Shown: one piece after another, positions 11,216-21,437 of the stretch
How the letters are laid out: each line of letters opens with the position of its first letter
How positions within the stretch are numbered: position 1 is the first letter of the stretch
Origin: Sphingobium chungbukense
GTDB taxonomy: Bacteria > Pseudomonadota > Alphaproteobacteria > Sphingomonadales > Sphingomonadaceae
Direction of reading: 5' to 3'
Assembly: GCF_001005725.1 (NCBI RefSeq)
Contig: NZ_LBIC01000003.1
Span: 558,001 to 622,000, forward strand
Length of the DNA: 64,000 nt
Translations under genes and position numbers: made by a program
The notes under the pieces: model-generated
The model's input: the letters and a program-made list of their open reading frames with translations, nothing else
The model's database searches: none
Told to the model about the DNA's origin: nothing

Positions 11216-11560
11216 ATGCGCACCCCCCTTCTGGCCGCGATGTTGCTGGCCCTGCCGCTGACAGCCTGCGTCACCGACGGCGATGGCGGCCGTTACGGCT
11301 ATGATCGCCCCAGCTACGGCCACCGCCCCGGCGGCCGCCCGATCGGCGACAACGACTATATCTATCGCGACAATGACGGCCGCTATTATTGCAAGCGCGA
11401 CGACGGCACCACCGGCACCATCGTCGGCGCCATAGCGGGTGGTGTACTGGGCAATATCATCGCTCCCGGCGGGTCGAAGACCCTCGGCACGATCCTGGGC
11501 GGCGCAGGCGGCGCGCTGGCAGGCCGCGCCATCGACAAGAATGACGTCCGCTGCGAATAA
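11216..11560 (+). CDS. Glycine-zipper 2TM-domain lipoprotein
   Basis: 114 aa. The signal peptide ends with lipobox LTAC (Cys 18), so the protein is probably anchored in a membrane. A Gly/Tyr/Arg-rich linker (residues 22-60) precedes the glycine-zipper repeat [21 protein letters not shown] ... [19 protein letters not shown], typical of the Rick_17kDa/OsmB-type 2TM family that stabilises the envelope. GAGGAG lies 9 nt before the ATG. A bidirectional terminator follows. Confidence 0.8.
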   Translation: MRTPLLAAMLLALPLTACVTDGDGGRYGYDRPSYGHRPGGRPIGDNDYIYRDNDGRYYCKRDDGTTGTIVGAIAGGVLGNIIAPGGSKTLGTILGGAGGALAGRAIDKNDVRCE

Positions 11561-11570
11561 CGGACAAGAA

Positions 11571-11605
11571 AAAGGGCGCGGACCCGAAAGCCCGCGCCCT
11601 CTTTT
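11571..11605. terminator. Bidirectional terminator between lipoprotein gene and etfA
   Basis: The stem AGGGCGCGG / CCGCGCCCT (11573-11581 and 11592-11600) is followed by CTTTT on the plus strand and by TTTTTC on the minus strand. It serves the convergent lipoprotein and etfBA transcripts. Confidence 0.85.
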
Positions 11606-11623
11606 CAAATCCGGGACGATCGG

Positions 11624-12556
11624 TCAGAGCTTCTCGACCAGCTCCGGCACGACCTTGAACAGGTCGCCGACAAGGCCGATATCCGCGACCTGGAAGATCG
11701 GCGCATCCTCATCCTTGTTGATGGCGACGATGGTCTTGGAATCCTTCATCCCCGCCAGATGCTGGATCGCGCCCGAGATGCCGACCGCGATATAGACTTC
11801 CGGCGCCACGATCTTGCCGGTCTGCCCGACCTGATAATCGTTCGGCACATAGCCAGCATCGACCGCCGCACGGCTCGCACCGACCGCCGCGCCCAGCTTG
11901 TCCGCCAGCGGGAAGATGGTCGCCTCGAACGTCTCGCTGTCCTTCAGCGCGCGGCCGCCCGACACGATGATCTTGGCCGAGGTCAGTTCCGGACGCTCCT
12001 GCTTGGCGATCTCGGCGCCGACGAAGCTGCTCAGCCCCTTGTCGCCGGTCGAGGCCACGGCTTCCACCGCGCCCGAACCACCCTCACGGGCCGCCTTCGC
12101 GAACGCCGTACCGCGAACGGTCAGGACCTTCTTGGCATCCTTCGACTTGACGGTCGCGATCGCGTTGCCGGCATAGATCGGACGGGTGAAACTGTCCTCG
12201 CTCTCCACCGACAGGATGTCGCTGATCTGCATCACGTCGAGCAGAGCCGCAACACGCGGCGCGATATTCTTACCGTTGCTGGTGGCAGGCGCGACAAAGG
12301 CGTCATGGTGGCCCATCAGTTCGACGACCAGCGGCGCGACATTCTCGGCCAGCGCATGGCCGAAGGCGGCGTCGTCCGCGACATGGACCTTGCCCACGCC
12401 CGCGATCTTCGCAGCCTCCTCGGCCACCCCGCCGACGCCCGAACCGGCGACCAGCAGATGGACTTCACCCAGCTTCGATGCAGCGGTGACGGCGGAGAGG
12501 GTCGCGTCCTTGACCGCGCCGCCCTCATGTTCAACCCAAACGAGCGTCTTCGTCAT
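11624..12556 (-). CDS. etfA: Electron transfer flavoprotein subunit alpha
   Basis: 310 aa. ETF is the soluble FAD protein that takes electrons from acyl-CoA and related dehydrogenases and passes them to ETF-ubiquinone oxidoreductase. The C-terminal FAD domain shows [20 protein letters not shown] (with the conserved flavin-contacting Arg), [29 protein letters not shown] and [21 protein letters not shown], all family signatures. The start overlaps the etfB stop by ATGA. Length is normal for the family. Confidence 0.97.
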   Translation of the reverse strand: MTKTLVWVEHEGGAVKDATLSAVTAASKLGEVHLLVAGSGVGGVAEEAAKIAGVGKVHVADDAAFGHALAENVAPLVVELMGHHDAFVAPATSNGKNIAPRVAALLDVMQISDILSVESEDSFTRPIYAGNAIATVKSKDAKKVLTVRGTAFAKAAREGGSGAVEAVASTGDKGLSSFVGAEIAKQERPELTSAKIIVSGGRALKDSETFEATIFPLADKLGAAVGASRAAVDAGYVPNDYQVGQTGKIVAPEVYIAVGISGAIQHLAGMKDSKTIVAINKDEDAPIFQVADIGLVGDLFKVVPELVEKL

Positions 12557-13302
12557 GCTGCAACTCCCAGAGCCTTGAGCTTAGCGACCAGTTCATCGAC
12601 ATCGGCAACCTTCACGCCGGCCGAACGCTTGGCGGGTTCCGTGACCTTGAGCGTCTCCAGACGCGGCGCAATGTCCACGCCGTAATCGGCGGGTGCCTTG
12701 GTCGCGAGCGGCTTGCTCTTCGCCTTCATGATGTTGGGCAGCGAGGCATAGCGCGGTTCATTGAGGCGCAGGTCGGTGGTGATGATCGCCGGGGTGGTGA
12801 GCTTCACCGTCTCCAGGCCGCCATCGACTTCGCGGGTGACGCTGACCTTGTCGCCCTCGACCTCCACCTTGCTGGCGAAGGTGCCCTGCGGCAGGTTCAG
12901 CAGCGCCGCCAGCATCTGGCCGGTCTGGTTGCTGTCATCGTCGATCGCTTGCTTGCCCAGGATGATCAGGCCAGCGCCTTCCTCTTCCTGGACCTTCGCC
13001 AGCAGCTTGGCCACGCCCAGCGGTTCAACCTCATCATCCGTCTGGATCAGGATCGCCCGGTCCGCACCCATCGCCAGCGCCGTGCGCAGCGTTTCCTGCG
13101 CCTTCGCAACGCCGATCGACACCGCGACGATCTCGGTCGCGACGCCCTTTTCCTTCAGGCGGATCGCTTCCTCCACCGCAATCTCGTCGAACGGGTTCAT
13201 CGACATCTTCACGTTCGCCAGGTCGACGCCCGTGCCGTCCGCCTTCACCCGCGGCTTCACATTATAATCTATCACCCGCTTCACGGGCACAAGGATCTTC
13301 AT
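12553..13302 (-). CDS. etfB: Electron transfer flavoprotein subunit beta
   Basis: 249 aa. It begins [19 protein letters not shown] and has [20 protein letters not shown] and the AMP-binding region [10 protein letters not shown]...[21 protein letters not shown], all diagnostic. It pairs with EtfA and binds the structural AMP. The start at 13302 is preferred because ACGGAGG lies 9 nt upstream; the in-frame ATG at 13311 directly follows that site. The gene leads the etfBA operon and follows sucC by about 126 bp, so read-through from sucC is possible. Confidence 0.97.
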   Translation of the reverse strand: MKILVPVKRVIDYNVKPRVKADGTGVDLANVKMSMNPFDEIAVEEAIRLKEKGVATEIVAVSIGVAKAQETLRTALAMGADRAILIQTDDEVEPLGVAKLLAKVQEEEGAGLIILGKQAIDDDSNQTGQMLAALLNLPQGTFASKVEVEGDKVSVTREVDGGLETVKLTTPAIITTDLRLNEPRYASLPNIMKAKSKPLATKAPADYGVDIAPRLETLKVTEPAKRSAGVKVADVDELVAKLKALGVAA

Positions 13303-13428
13303 CTCCAACATCCTCCGTTAAATCACGCCAAGTCCGCCGATGCGAAAGCAAAGGCAAACACAGGCGCGGGCAGCCCGTCTCCGGACCACCCGCACCCTTT
13401 GGTGTCTTGGTTCAGGCGAAAAGCTGCG

Positions 13429-14628
<1,200 letters not shown>

Positions 14629-14716
14629 GGGGCTCGCCCGTCCTTTCCGCTGAAACTTGATGGTCAGCGGCTAAGCACAGGCGAAACGTCAACGCCAGTG
14701 AATTTCGCAAAACCAC

Positions 14717-14743
14717 TTTGCAAAATTGCAAAACTTTTGCAAA
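14717..14743 (-). promoter_or_regulatory. Three TTTGCAAA-type boxes upstream of sucC
   Basis: TTTGCAAA (14717-14724), ATTGCAAA (14725-14732) and TTTGCAAA (14736-14743) lie 89-115 bp before the sucC start in a short AT-rich patch. Boxes of this kind are the known targets of ScfR-family acyl-CoA-sensing regulators such as PccR and RamB. That such a regulator binds here is inference. Confidence 0.5.
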
Positions 14744-14767
14744 GCGTCGCCTCGATTTATTGCGAAA

Positions 14768-15100
14768 TCAGCGGTCGATGGCGCAGATCAGCGCCGCCTT
14801 ACTGGTTACCGCGAATATCTCCGGGTCCTCCAGCGCGCGGACCTTATAGAGCAAGCGGTCGACCGTCATGTCGCCCATGTGAGACTTGCGAAGCGAGGCC
14901 AGCGACTGGAGCCGGCGCAATTGTGCGATACTGAGCCGGTCAGCCATTCTTTCGGCCATGCAGCCCGCCATGGGCGGCGACAATCCTGCATCGATCAGCC
15001 CGGCGCGCACCCGCGATTCGGGTGACACCGTCGCACAGGAGGCGAGAAAAAGTGATGCGCCAAGCCCGACGGCCAGCGAACGGAAGGGGATGGTTGTCAT
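14768..15100 (-). CDS. Small lipoprotein, unknown function
   Basis: 110 aa. The signal peptide ends in lipobox LASC (Cys 22). The mature part is helical with two further Cys (AGCMAERMADRLS and AALICAID) and a conserved-looking RADRLSIAQLRRLQSLASL-type amphipathic helix. Similar small lipoproteins occur upstream of sucC-like or unrelated genes in sphingomonads; I know no function. It ends about 140 bp before the sucC start, with the TTTGCAAA boxes in between. Confidence 0.65.
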   Translation of the reverse strand: MTTIPFRSLAVGLGASLFLASCATVSPESRVRAGLIDAGLSPPMAGCMAERMADRLSIAQLRRLQSLASLRKSHMGDMTVDRLLYKVRALEDPEIFAVTSKAALICAIDR

Positions 15101-15227
15101 GACACCTTCATGGCAAGCACGGGCTGAACGGAGGCTAAATATGGCTGCTCACATCCATTTATTTTTGCCTTCCGCGAAACATAAACCGTTTCGGCCGAGT
15201 TCAGCACGTTCCAGGAGAAATATCGAT

Positions 15228-15626
15228 ATGGACAGGATTTTTACGGCTTTCGCGCACAGGATCGCCTGCTGGTCGGGGCAACCTCTCGCTTTTATCCTGG
15301 CGGTGCTGGTAATCCTCTGCTGGATCCTTACCGGTCCGATCTTTCATTATTCCGACACCTGGCAACTGATCATCAATACCGGCACGACCATCGTGACCTT
15401 TCTGATGGTGTTCCTCATCCAGAATGCGCAAAATCGCGATGGTTCCGCAATCCAGGCAAAGATGGACGAACTGATCCGCGCCATCTCGACCGCGCGCAAT
15501 GAGTTCATCGGCATCGAACATCTGACGGAAACGGAACTGGAGAAAATCAAATCGGTTCTCGAGAAAGAGTGCGGCGACGATCACGTCCATCGCCTGTCGA
15601 TCGAGAATCTCATCGCCCGGCGCTAA
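15228..15626 (+). CDS. Low-affinity iron permease family protein
   Basis: 132 aa with AGGAGA 9 nt before the ATG. The layout matches PF04120: a basic N-terminus (FTAFAHRIACWSGQP), two membrane helices (LAFILAVLVILCWILTGPIF and TIVTFLMVFLIQ), the signature QNAQNRDGSAIQAKMDELI and a C-terminal acidic helix. The family name comes from yeast Fet4, but bacterial members are much shorter and transport has not been shown, so iron uptake is uncertain. It is monocistronic. Confidence 0.85.
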   Translation: MDRIFTAFAHRIACWSGQPLAFILAVLVILCWILTGPIFHYSDTWQLIINTGTTIVTFLMVFLIQNAQNRDGSAIQAKMDELIRAISTARNEFIGIEHLTETELEKIKSVLEKECGDDHVHRLSIENLIARR

Positions 15627-15670
15627 AGCGTACCGCGTCCCCATCTGACGCAGATCACGCTCAACCCGGA

Positions 15671-15850
15671 TCAATGCGCGAGATCGACCAACCGTTCATT
15701 CTCACGGCGATAGGCGTCGATACGGCTCGTGTAACCGCGCGCCAGATCCTCATAGGCCGCCCTGCCCTTGGCGGAGTGGCTCATCTGCGCGCGGATCAAC
15801 GCCACTTGTTGTCGATGCAACAAATAGTTGACATCCATCTCCCCAAACAT
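15671..15850 (-). CDS. Small hypothetical protein
   Basis: 59 aa starting at ATG 15850, 6 nt after AGGAGG; the in-frame GTG at 15856 abuts that site. The protein is a charged helix (LLHRQQVALIRAQMSHSAKGRAAYEDLARGY is split by small residues) with no signal peptide. I do not recognise it. Low-complexity but plausible codon use supports a real gene. Confidence 0.5.
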   Translation of the reverse strand: MFGEMDVNYLLHRQQVALIRAQMSHSAKGRAAYEDLARGYTSRIDAYRRENERLVDLAH

Positions 15851-16006
15851 ATTCACCCTCCTACCTGATCGCTGAAAGGGACTGGCTAGGGTCTTCGCAT
15901 CTCGTGCGATTCGCTCTTATGGCGGCCAGCAAAATAGCATTGCCGCTTTCCGCGCGCGATTCCGTCCGACGCATGGACAGAGCGGTCCAACGGATAATCG
16001 CGCTAC

Positions 16007-17200
16007 TCAACAACGCGATTCCGCCCTGCGTAAAACTATATATCCAGCCACGGCGGATAGCAACGATCCCGCGATTATGCCGATCTTCGCCTGTTCCACC
16101 AAGGCGGCGGAGCCCGGGAATGCCAGCATGCCGATGAACAGGCTCATGGTGAAGCCGATGCCGCAAAGCAGCGCCATGCCGTATATCTGCGCCCAACTCG
16201 CCCCCGCGGGTCGCCGCGACAGGCCAAGCCGGTCGGCTACCCAGATACCGCCGAAAATACCGATCTGCTTGCCGAAAAACAGGCCGGCGGCGACGCCGAT
16301 CGGCAGGGGGGTCAGCAATGTGCCCAGCGCGGCGCCGTCGAGCGTCACGCCGGCATTGATGAAACCGAACAGCGGCACGATCAGATAAGCGCTCCAGGGA
16401 TGCAAGGCATGTTCCAGGCGATGTAGGGAACTGTCGGCGGCATCCGGCTTGCCGGGCGTGGACTTGATCGGCACGAACATTGCCGTCAGCACCCCCGCGA
16501 CGGTCGCATGCACCCCGGAAAGCAGGGTAAAGTACCACAAGGCCCCAAAAGCCAGCATATAGGGTATCAGTCTTTGCACGGCCAGGCGATTGAGACCGAA
16601 CATCACGAGCAGCACCGCCGCCGCACAGCCCAACGCCGTCCAGTCGATGTCCTGCGTATAGGCCAGCGCGATGATTGCCACCGCCCCCATATCGTCGACT
16701 ATCGCGATGGCGGTCAGCATGAGCTTCAACGAAGCTGGCACCCTGCGCCCCAGCAGCGCCAACACCCCGATGGCAAAGGCGATGTCCGTTGCAGCCGGGA
16801 TCGCCCAGCCGCTCGCAAGATGGGGCCGTCCCGCGACCACGAGAAGATAGACGCAGGCCGGAGCAAGCATGCCCGCCGCCGCCGCGATGAACGGCAGGCG
16901 CCGCCGTTCCCAACTCGACAGGCCGCCGTCGACCAGTTCCCGCTTGATCTCCAGCCCGACCAGAAGGAAGAAAATCGCCATCAGGCCGTCATTGACCCAG
17001 AGGTGGACGGTCATAGGCCCCAGTTTCGGCGTGAATTCAGGGCCGATTTGCGCATGCACCAGCGCGTGATGCACATGCCCCGCCTCTCCCGGCAGGTTGG
17101 CGAGCAGCATCGCGAAAGCAGCGACCGCCATCAGCAGAACGCCGCCACCGGCCTCACTCTTCAGAAAATCACGCAGCGCCGACGGCGGACGATTCAACAT
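16007..17200 (-). CDS. nhaA: Na+/H+ antiporter NhaA
   Basis: 397 aa integral membrane protein. It shows SEAGGGVLLMAVAAFAMLLAN at the start, LVGLEIKRELVDGGLSSW, ATDIAFAIGVLALLG and IVDDMGAVAIIALAY; the two adjacent Asp in VDDMG are the ion-binding pair of NhaA. LFIGMLAF near the end is also typical. It exchanges Na+ for 2 H+ at alkaline pH or under salt. I prefer ATG 17200, where GGAG lies 9 nt upstream and the length matches the family; in-frame starts at 17227 and 17254 exist. Confidence 0.93.
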   Translation of the reverse strand: MLNRPPSALRDFLKSEAGGGVLLMAVAAFAMLLANLPGEAGHVHHALVHAQIGPEFTPKLGPMTVHLWVNDGLMAIFFLLVGLEIKRELVDGGLSSWERRRLPFIAAAAGMLAPACVYLLVVAGRPHLASGWAIPAATDIAFAIGVLALLGRRVPASLKLMLTAIAIVDDMGAVAIIALAYTQDIDWTALGCAAAVLLVMFGLNRLAVQRLIPYMLAFGALWYFTLLSGVHATVAGVLTAMFVPIKSTPGKPDAADSSLHRLEHALHPWSAYLIVPLFGFINAGVTLDGAALGTLLTPLPIGVAAGLFFGKQIGIFGGIWVADRLGLSRRPAGASWAQIYGMALLCGIGFTMSLFIGMLAFPGSAALVEQAKIGIIAGSLLSAVAGYIVLRRAESRC

Positions 17201-17348
17201 GGGCGCTTTCTCCAAGACATTCTCCATCTGTAGGCAATGGCTTTCCCAGATCAAATGTCAAAATGGATACGAAAGTGGAACGAATAACCGTTTGAGAATC
17301 AATCTGTTACTGCAATAGCTCACGCCGGGGACAGAGGGGGTTAGATCC

Positions 17349-18014
17349 GTGGCGGAAATATTCTTCGCTTCTCTGGCGAAGGCGCATCATGAGATTCTGC
17401 TGTTCGCGGTGGTAGGGCTGGCGATCGGCGGCATCGATGATTTCATTATAGACGTGCTGTTCCTGTGCCGCCACTTGTGGCGCCGCCTGACCGTCTATTC
17501 CCGCCATCAACGGATGACGACCGTCACCCTGCCCGCTTCCGTACGGCCCGGACGCATCGCCATCTTCATTCCAGCCTGGCGGGAGGCGGACGTGATCGGA
17601 CCGATGCTCCGCAATGCGCTCGCCCATTGGGGGCATCAGGACTATCGCATCTTCGTCGGCCTCTATCCCAATGATCAGGCGACGCTGGATGCCGTCGCGC
17701 CCCTGGCGGCCGGGGAAGAGCGGCTGATATTGTGCATCAACGAACGGAATGGACCGACCACCAAGGCGGATTGCCTCAATGTGGTCTGGCGGACCATGTT
17801 GCGGGAGGAAGCGCGCACGGGCGTCGACTTCAAGGCCATCGTCATGCACGATGCGGAAGATGTCGTGCACCGCGACGAAATCCGTCTGTTCGATGTCATG
17901 ACGGATCGCTTTCAACTGGTCCAATTACCGGTTCTGCCCCTGCCCGGCCAGGGTGGCTGGTGGAACAAAGCCATTGCAAATCATTACTGTGATGAGTTCG
18001 CGGAAACGAACTGC
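17349..18014 (+). pseudogene. Glycosyltransferase (NfrB-like), 5' fragment, interrupted
   Basis: The frame runs from 17349 to a stop at 18026. About 220 residues belong to a GT2 protein: a membrane segment (LLFAVVGLAIGGIDDFIIDVLFLCRHLW), then IAIFIPAWREADVIGPMLRNALAHW, GLYPNDQATL, NGPTTKADCLNVVW and MHDAEDVVHRDEIRLFD (the metal-binding Asp region), ending HYCDEFAET. The last codons (NCMLS, stop) belong to the inserted element. The 3' part of the same family continues at 23131. The intact protein is like the inner-membrane glycosyltransferase domain of NfrB, which works with NfrA in phage N4 adsorption and exopolysaccharide formation. The codons between the two fragments, about 120, are missing. 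Confidence 0.8.
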
Positions 18015-18020
18015 ATGTTA

Positions 18021-19604
18021 TCATAATTGTGCGATTTTCCCTGATTTCATAGCGATAGACAGGATTTCGTCTATGTGACGCTCCACACGGACGATCACGC
18101 CTCGCTGTTTCTCTTCGTTCGGCGAGACAATGATGCGAGCGATGATTGAGCGCAGGCGAGGGACCGCCTCCAGTTTGGCCTCTGGCCCTTCCAGAAACTC
18201 GGCCAGTTCCTCGACCTGTTGGCGATAGACGGCCTCGATGTGGGGGTGGAGCGCGATGATATTGGGCATAGCATCCATGCTTGCCAGTTCGCGCGTTAGC
18301 CTCGCCTTATCATCCCGCGCCGCCGCCAGTGCATCTCGGATTTCCACGAACTCACTGCCCCCGTCGCTGAACGCCTTCAGCAGCCGCTCCATCTTGCGCT
18401 CGGCCTCTTGCAGCTTTCGTTGTACCCTGTCGCGATCACGTGACAGATCGGCGGCGCTGCGAGCAAAATCACGACGATATTCCCTGATCCACTCACTGAT
18501 GACTTCTGGATCGAGCATTCCTCCCTTCAAGTCGGCCAACACCCACTTCTGATAGCGATCGGTGTTGACGTGCCGGTTATTGGAGCAGCGCTTGGCGAAG
18601 CGATGGGCGCTGCATCCCCAGAAGTCGCTGGCAGTCTTGATCCATGGGGAGCCGCAGACGCCGCAGAAGCCAAGACCTGACAGGATATGCTTGGGTCGGC
18701 GCTGTCGCTCGGGCCGAACGCCCTGATTGGATGCAAGCCGCTCTTGGGCCCGCCGCCACGTTTCATCATCGATGATGCGCAACTGAGGGAACGCCTGGCG
18801 CTCGACTTCCGCCTCTGGGTTCGGCCGCATAAGCCGCCGCCGCGTCTGGGGGTTCACCACCTGCCTGCTGCGGCCATAGGTGACGACGCCGATATAGGTT
18901 TCGTTGCGCAGGATGCCGCGCTTATGCCGGGGGTCGCCGCCGATCGCGGTGTCATGCCAGAAGTCGCCTCGCGGCGCCGGGATGCCGTCGTTGTTCAGCC
19001 CCTCCGCGATTCTGCGCGGGCTGAGGCCAGCGATATATTCCCGGAAGATGCGCCGAACCACATCGGCATGGTCGGCCTCAATCTCCCGGATGCCCCGGAT
19101 AGCCTCGCCCTTCTCATTGAGTTGGTTCGCCTGCCGATACCCGTAAGCGATGCTGCCGGGGATGCGGCCAGCCTTGAGGGTGCCGACCTGACCGCGCCGG
19201 ACGCGCTTCGCTAGATCGGTGCGGAACTGCGCGTCCATGAAGCCCTTGACCAGTCCGATCATGGGCGTGACCGTGCCATCAAAGAGTGTGAACAGGCGCG
19301 CGCCAGCAAATTCGATGCGCTCGCGGAACACATGGGCATCCGCTACATGGCGGGCGATACGGTCTGTCGATTCCGCCAGCACCTGATCTACGCCGCCCGC
19401 CTCGACCAAGCGGAGCATGGCATTCAGGCCGGGGCGCTGATCCTCTCCCATCCCCGCCGCGCCGGATATTGCCGCATCCTCAAAGGTGGCCACGACGGGC
19501 CATCCTTCTTGCTCTGCACGCTGGCGACACAGGGTAATCTGGTCCGCGGCAGAGCGCGGATTTTGATTATCACCGCTGAATCGCGCGTAGATCACTGTCC
19601 GCAC
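18021..19604 (-). CDS. Large serine recombinase (phage integrase)
   Basis: 527 aa from a GTG at 19604 with AGGAG about 6 nt upstream. The resolvase catalytic domain (about 1-145) has VIYARFSGDNQNPRSAADQ with the nucleophile Ser in ARFS, and the LAESTDRIARHVAD motif. The recombinase domain (about 160-290) has SIAYGYRQ, REIEADHADVVRRIFREYIAGLSPRRIA and GILRNETYIG. A zinc ribbon (FCGVCGSPW ... GCSAHRFAKRC) near 330-370 and a coiled coil (DRVQRKLQEAERKMERLLKAF) near 410-440 follow, as in phiC31-type integrases. Its position next to the left junction is that of an integrase beside attL. It looks full length. Confidence 0.93.
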   Translation of the reverse strand: MRTVIYARFSGDNQNPRSAADQITLCRQRAEQEGWPVVATFEDAAISGAAGMGEDQRPGLNAMLRLVEAGGVDQVLAESTDRIARHVADAHVFRERIEFAGARLFTLFDGTVTPMIGLVKGFMDAQFRTDLAKRVRRGQVGTLKAGRIPGSIAYGYRQANQLNEKGEAIRGIREIEADHADVVRRIFREYIAGLSPRRIAEGLNNDGIPAPRGDFWHDTAIGGDPRHKRGILRNETYIGVVTYGRSRQVVNPQTRRRLMRPNPEAEVERQAFPQLRIIDDETWRRAQERLASNQGVRPERQRRPKHILSGLGFCGVCGSPWIKTASDFWGCSAHRFAKRCSNNRHVNTDRYQKWVLADLKGGMLDPEVISEWIREYRRDFARSAADLSRDRDRVQRKLQEAERKMERLLKAFSDGGSEFVEIRDALAAARDDKARLTRELASMDAMPNIIALHPHIEAVYRQQVEELAEFLEGPEAKLEAVPRLRSIIARIIVSPNEEKQRGVIVRVERHIDEILSIAMKSGKIAQL

Positions 19605-19725
19605 GGTTTTCTCCTGCCTTACCTTCTGTTTGCGCGGCCCGAAGGTTTGCAATGTCCCGAGCCACCTGTGCGCGCGCAAGAGCCTTGACGAAGGCTATCA
19701 GATCGGGATCGGTATGCCTACGCAT
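19570..19725 (-). CDS. Small phage protein overlapping the recombinase start
   Basis: 51 aa (MRRHTDPDLIAFVKALARAQ at the start), with ATG at 19725. Its 3' end overlaps the start of the serine recombinase by 35 nt in another frame, and its 5' end overlaps the end of the DUF5131 fragment by 8 nt. This suggests a coupled minus-strand unit. The product is a charged helix without recognised family; it could be an excision or regulatory factor, which is only a guess from position. Confidence 0.45.
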   Translation of the reverse strand: MRRHTDPDLIAFVKALARAQVARDIANLRAAQTEGKAGENRADSDLRAIQR

Positions 19726-20275
19726 CGTCATTCTCCCGCTCATGCAACCCCGCCGCGATATTCCCGGCCAGTGCCGCCGGAAACTCGCGAATCATCAGGT
19801 CCGCCGGGATTGGCGCCTTCTTGGGCATTTGCTTCATGAAGAAGGCGGCGCCGACCTCCGCGCATTCGTCGCGGATGGCACGGGCCGCATCAGCGAAGCC
19901 GTCCCAATCGCGCGCGCCCGCGCCGCTCTCCCCGCCGACAATGACCAGATCGGGGGCATTCTCGCGGATGCTTACCGGCTCCAGCATTGGCTCTACCGAC
20001 GCGAAGGTGAAACGCGGCGATCCCCATTTCTTGGTTTCGGCCAGCTTCCCGGCGTCACGGTCCCATTCTTTCTGTGTGACCATCGTGGCGCCCAGCGCAG
20101 CGTTGCCCGGCAGCGGCCGGTGCCCATTCTCCGCCCGCGTCATGCGCCGGGCGTTGCCGATGCGCTTCGACAGCAGCAGCCATGTCAGGGCTGGCGTCTG
20201 CTCGATCAGCCCCATAAGTTGGTAGCGCCACAGTTCGTCCACCTCGACGTCCCAGACGTCGGCTAGGCTGGTCGC
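19718..20275 (-). pseudogene. DUF5131 (phage Gp37/Gp68) family protein, N-terminus lost
   Basis: About 185 residues match the C-terminal two thirds of DUF5131 proteins: SLADVWDVEVDELWRYQLMGLIEQTP, TWLLLSKRIGNARRM, FASVEPMLEPV, VIVGGESGAGARDW and AFFMKQMPKK. The usual N-terminus with the Cys-rich (CxxxCxxCYA) motif is missing. At about 20275 the frame runs into antisense of a LamG gene, so the 5' end was removed by a deletion. The open frame does continue to an ATG at 20374, but those first residues are Cys/Arg-rich shadow sequence. Confidence 0.75.
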
Positions 20276-20277
20276 CG

Positions 20278-20550
20278 TCGCTGGACACCTGGTATCACGT
20301 TGCGGCTGATTTCGACGGCACCACCTATCGCCTCTACATCGATGGCACCATGATCGACAGCGGGACGTCGACATATGCGATCGACAATGTTGCGACCTCG
20401 ATAACCATCGGCTCCGACCTGCGAAATGGAGCGGTAGAGGGCGCAGGCTTCAACGGCTATTTCGATGAGGTGCGTATCACCGCGGGCGTGGCGCGCTATG
20501 CCGATGATGCTGGCTTCTCGCCCCCTACCGAAGCGTTCCCGCGCTCCTGA
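20278..20550 (+). pseudogene. LamG/concanavalin-like domain protein, 3' fragment
   Basis: An open frame of 90 residues shows the LamG signature (SLDTWYHVAADFDGTTYRLYIDG) and ends YFDEVRITAGVARYADDAGFSPPTEAFP, as at the C-terminus of phage tail or surface proteins that carry such domains. No start codon and no N-terminal part are present. It abuts the truncated DUF5131 gene back to back, so one deletion explains both losses. Confidence 0.75.
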
Positions 20551-20574
20551 TGCTCCTTTCAAACTGAGGAAGAT

Positions 20575-21363
20575 ATGGCCGAAAAACCGTTCTTTGTGGT
20601 GCCGCTCGACCTTGGCACCATCACCACCGGCAATGAGCGCGCCAACCGGCCTGCCTCCCATCTGGGCGAGTTCCTTTACAGGGGCATGGTCTGGCAGTCG
20701 GATGGCAACAGCAACCTATGGGTCTGTTGCGATCTGGGCGCGGCACAGGACATCGACTTCGTGGCGCTGCTGGGCACCAATGCGCAGAGTGGGACCACGA
20801 TTCGCGTGCGACTGGGGGACAGTCAAGGCGAGGTCGACGGGACGGCGGACTATGATAGTGGGGCGGTGGCGCTCATCAGCCCGACGCCTGCGACCGTTCC
20901 CGCTCAGGGCTATCACAGCCATCTTGAACTGGCGGCGGTCAGCAAGCGCTGGCTGCGCATCGACATTGGCGGGCATAGCGGGGATTTCAGCGCGTCGATG
21001 CTGGTGGTCGGGAAGAAGGTCCAACCTGGCTCCTATTATGAAGGGCAGTGGCAAAGATCGGTCCGCGACCTGGGCGGCGTCACCTTCTCGCGCAACGGCG
21101 TCGCTGGGGTGACGGCAGGCGGCAAGATGCGGGCGGCGGTCTGGAAGATGTCGTGGCTCACCGAAAGCGAGATGGAAGAGAATTTCGCACCGATGGACAT
21201 GGCGATCGGCAAATCCTCCCCGCTGCTGGCCTGCTTCGATCCCGCCGCCACGTCATACCGGCAGGCGCGCACTTATTTCGGGATATGCGAGGATCAGCCT
21301 GCGCTCACGAAGCTGGGATGGAATCGGTTCGAGCGCCAGTTTCAAATCCTCTCCCTCTTCTAA
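20575..21363 (+). CDS. Probable phage virion-associated protein
   Basis: 262 aa, starting 24 nt after the LamG fragment with GAGGA before the ATG. It is beta-rich, with a discoidin-like pattern (LWVCCDLGAAQDIDFVALLGTN, RWLRIDIGGHSGDFSASMLVVG) and ends YFGICEDQPALTKLGWNRFERQFQILSLF. Similar proteins sit in tail-gene clusters of alphaproteobacterial prophages. No enzyme motif is seen. It appears intact and is followed by a strong terminator. Confidence 0.6.
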   Translation: MAEKPFFVVPLDLGTITTGNERANRPASHLGEFLYRGMVWQSDGNSNLWVCCDLGAAQDIDFVALLGTNAQSGTTIRVRLGDSQGEVDGTADYDSGAVALISPTPATVPAQGYHSHLELAAVSKRWLRIDIGGHSGDFSASMLVVGKKVQPGSYYEGQWQRSVRDLGGVTFSRNGVAGVTAGGKMRAAVWKMSWLTESEMEENFAPMDMAIGKSSPLLACFDPAATSYRQARTYFGICEDQPALTKLGWNRFERQFQILSLF

Positions 21364-21398
21364 GCCCATCCCGCCGTTCCCCTTGCGGCGCGGCAACT

Positions 21399-21434
21399 GC
21401 CCGGTTCGTCCTTCGGGGCGGGCCGGGCTTTTTT
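21399..21434 (+). terminator. Rho-independent terminator after the phage structural genes
   Basis: GCCCGG (21399-21404) pairs with CCGGGC (21423-21428), enclosing a GC-rich loop, and is followed by TTTTTT. It ends the plus-strand LamG/tail transcript. Confidence 0.85.
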
Positions 21435-21437
21435 GCG

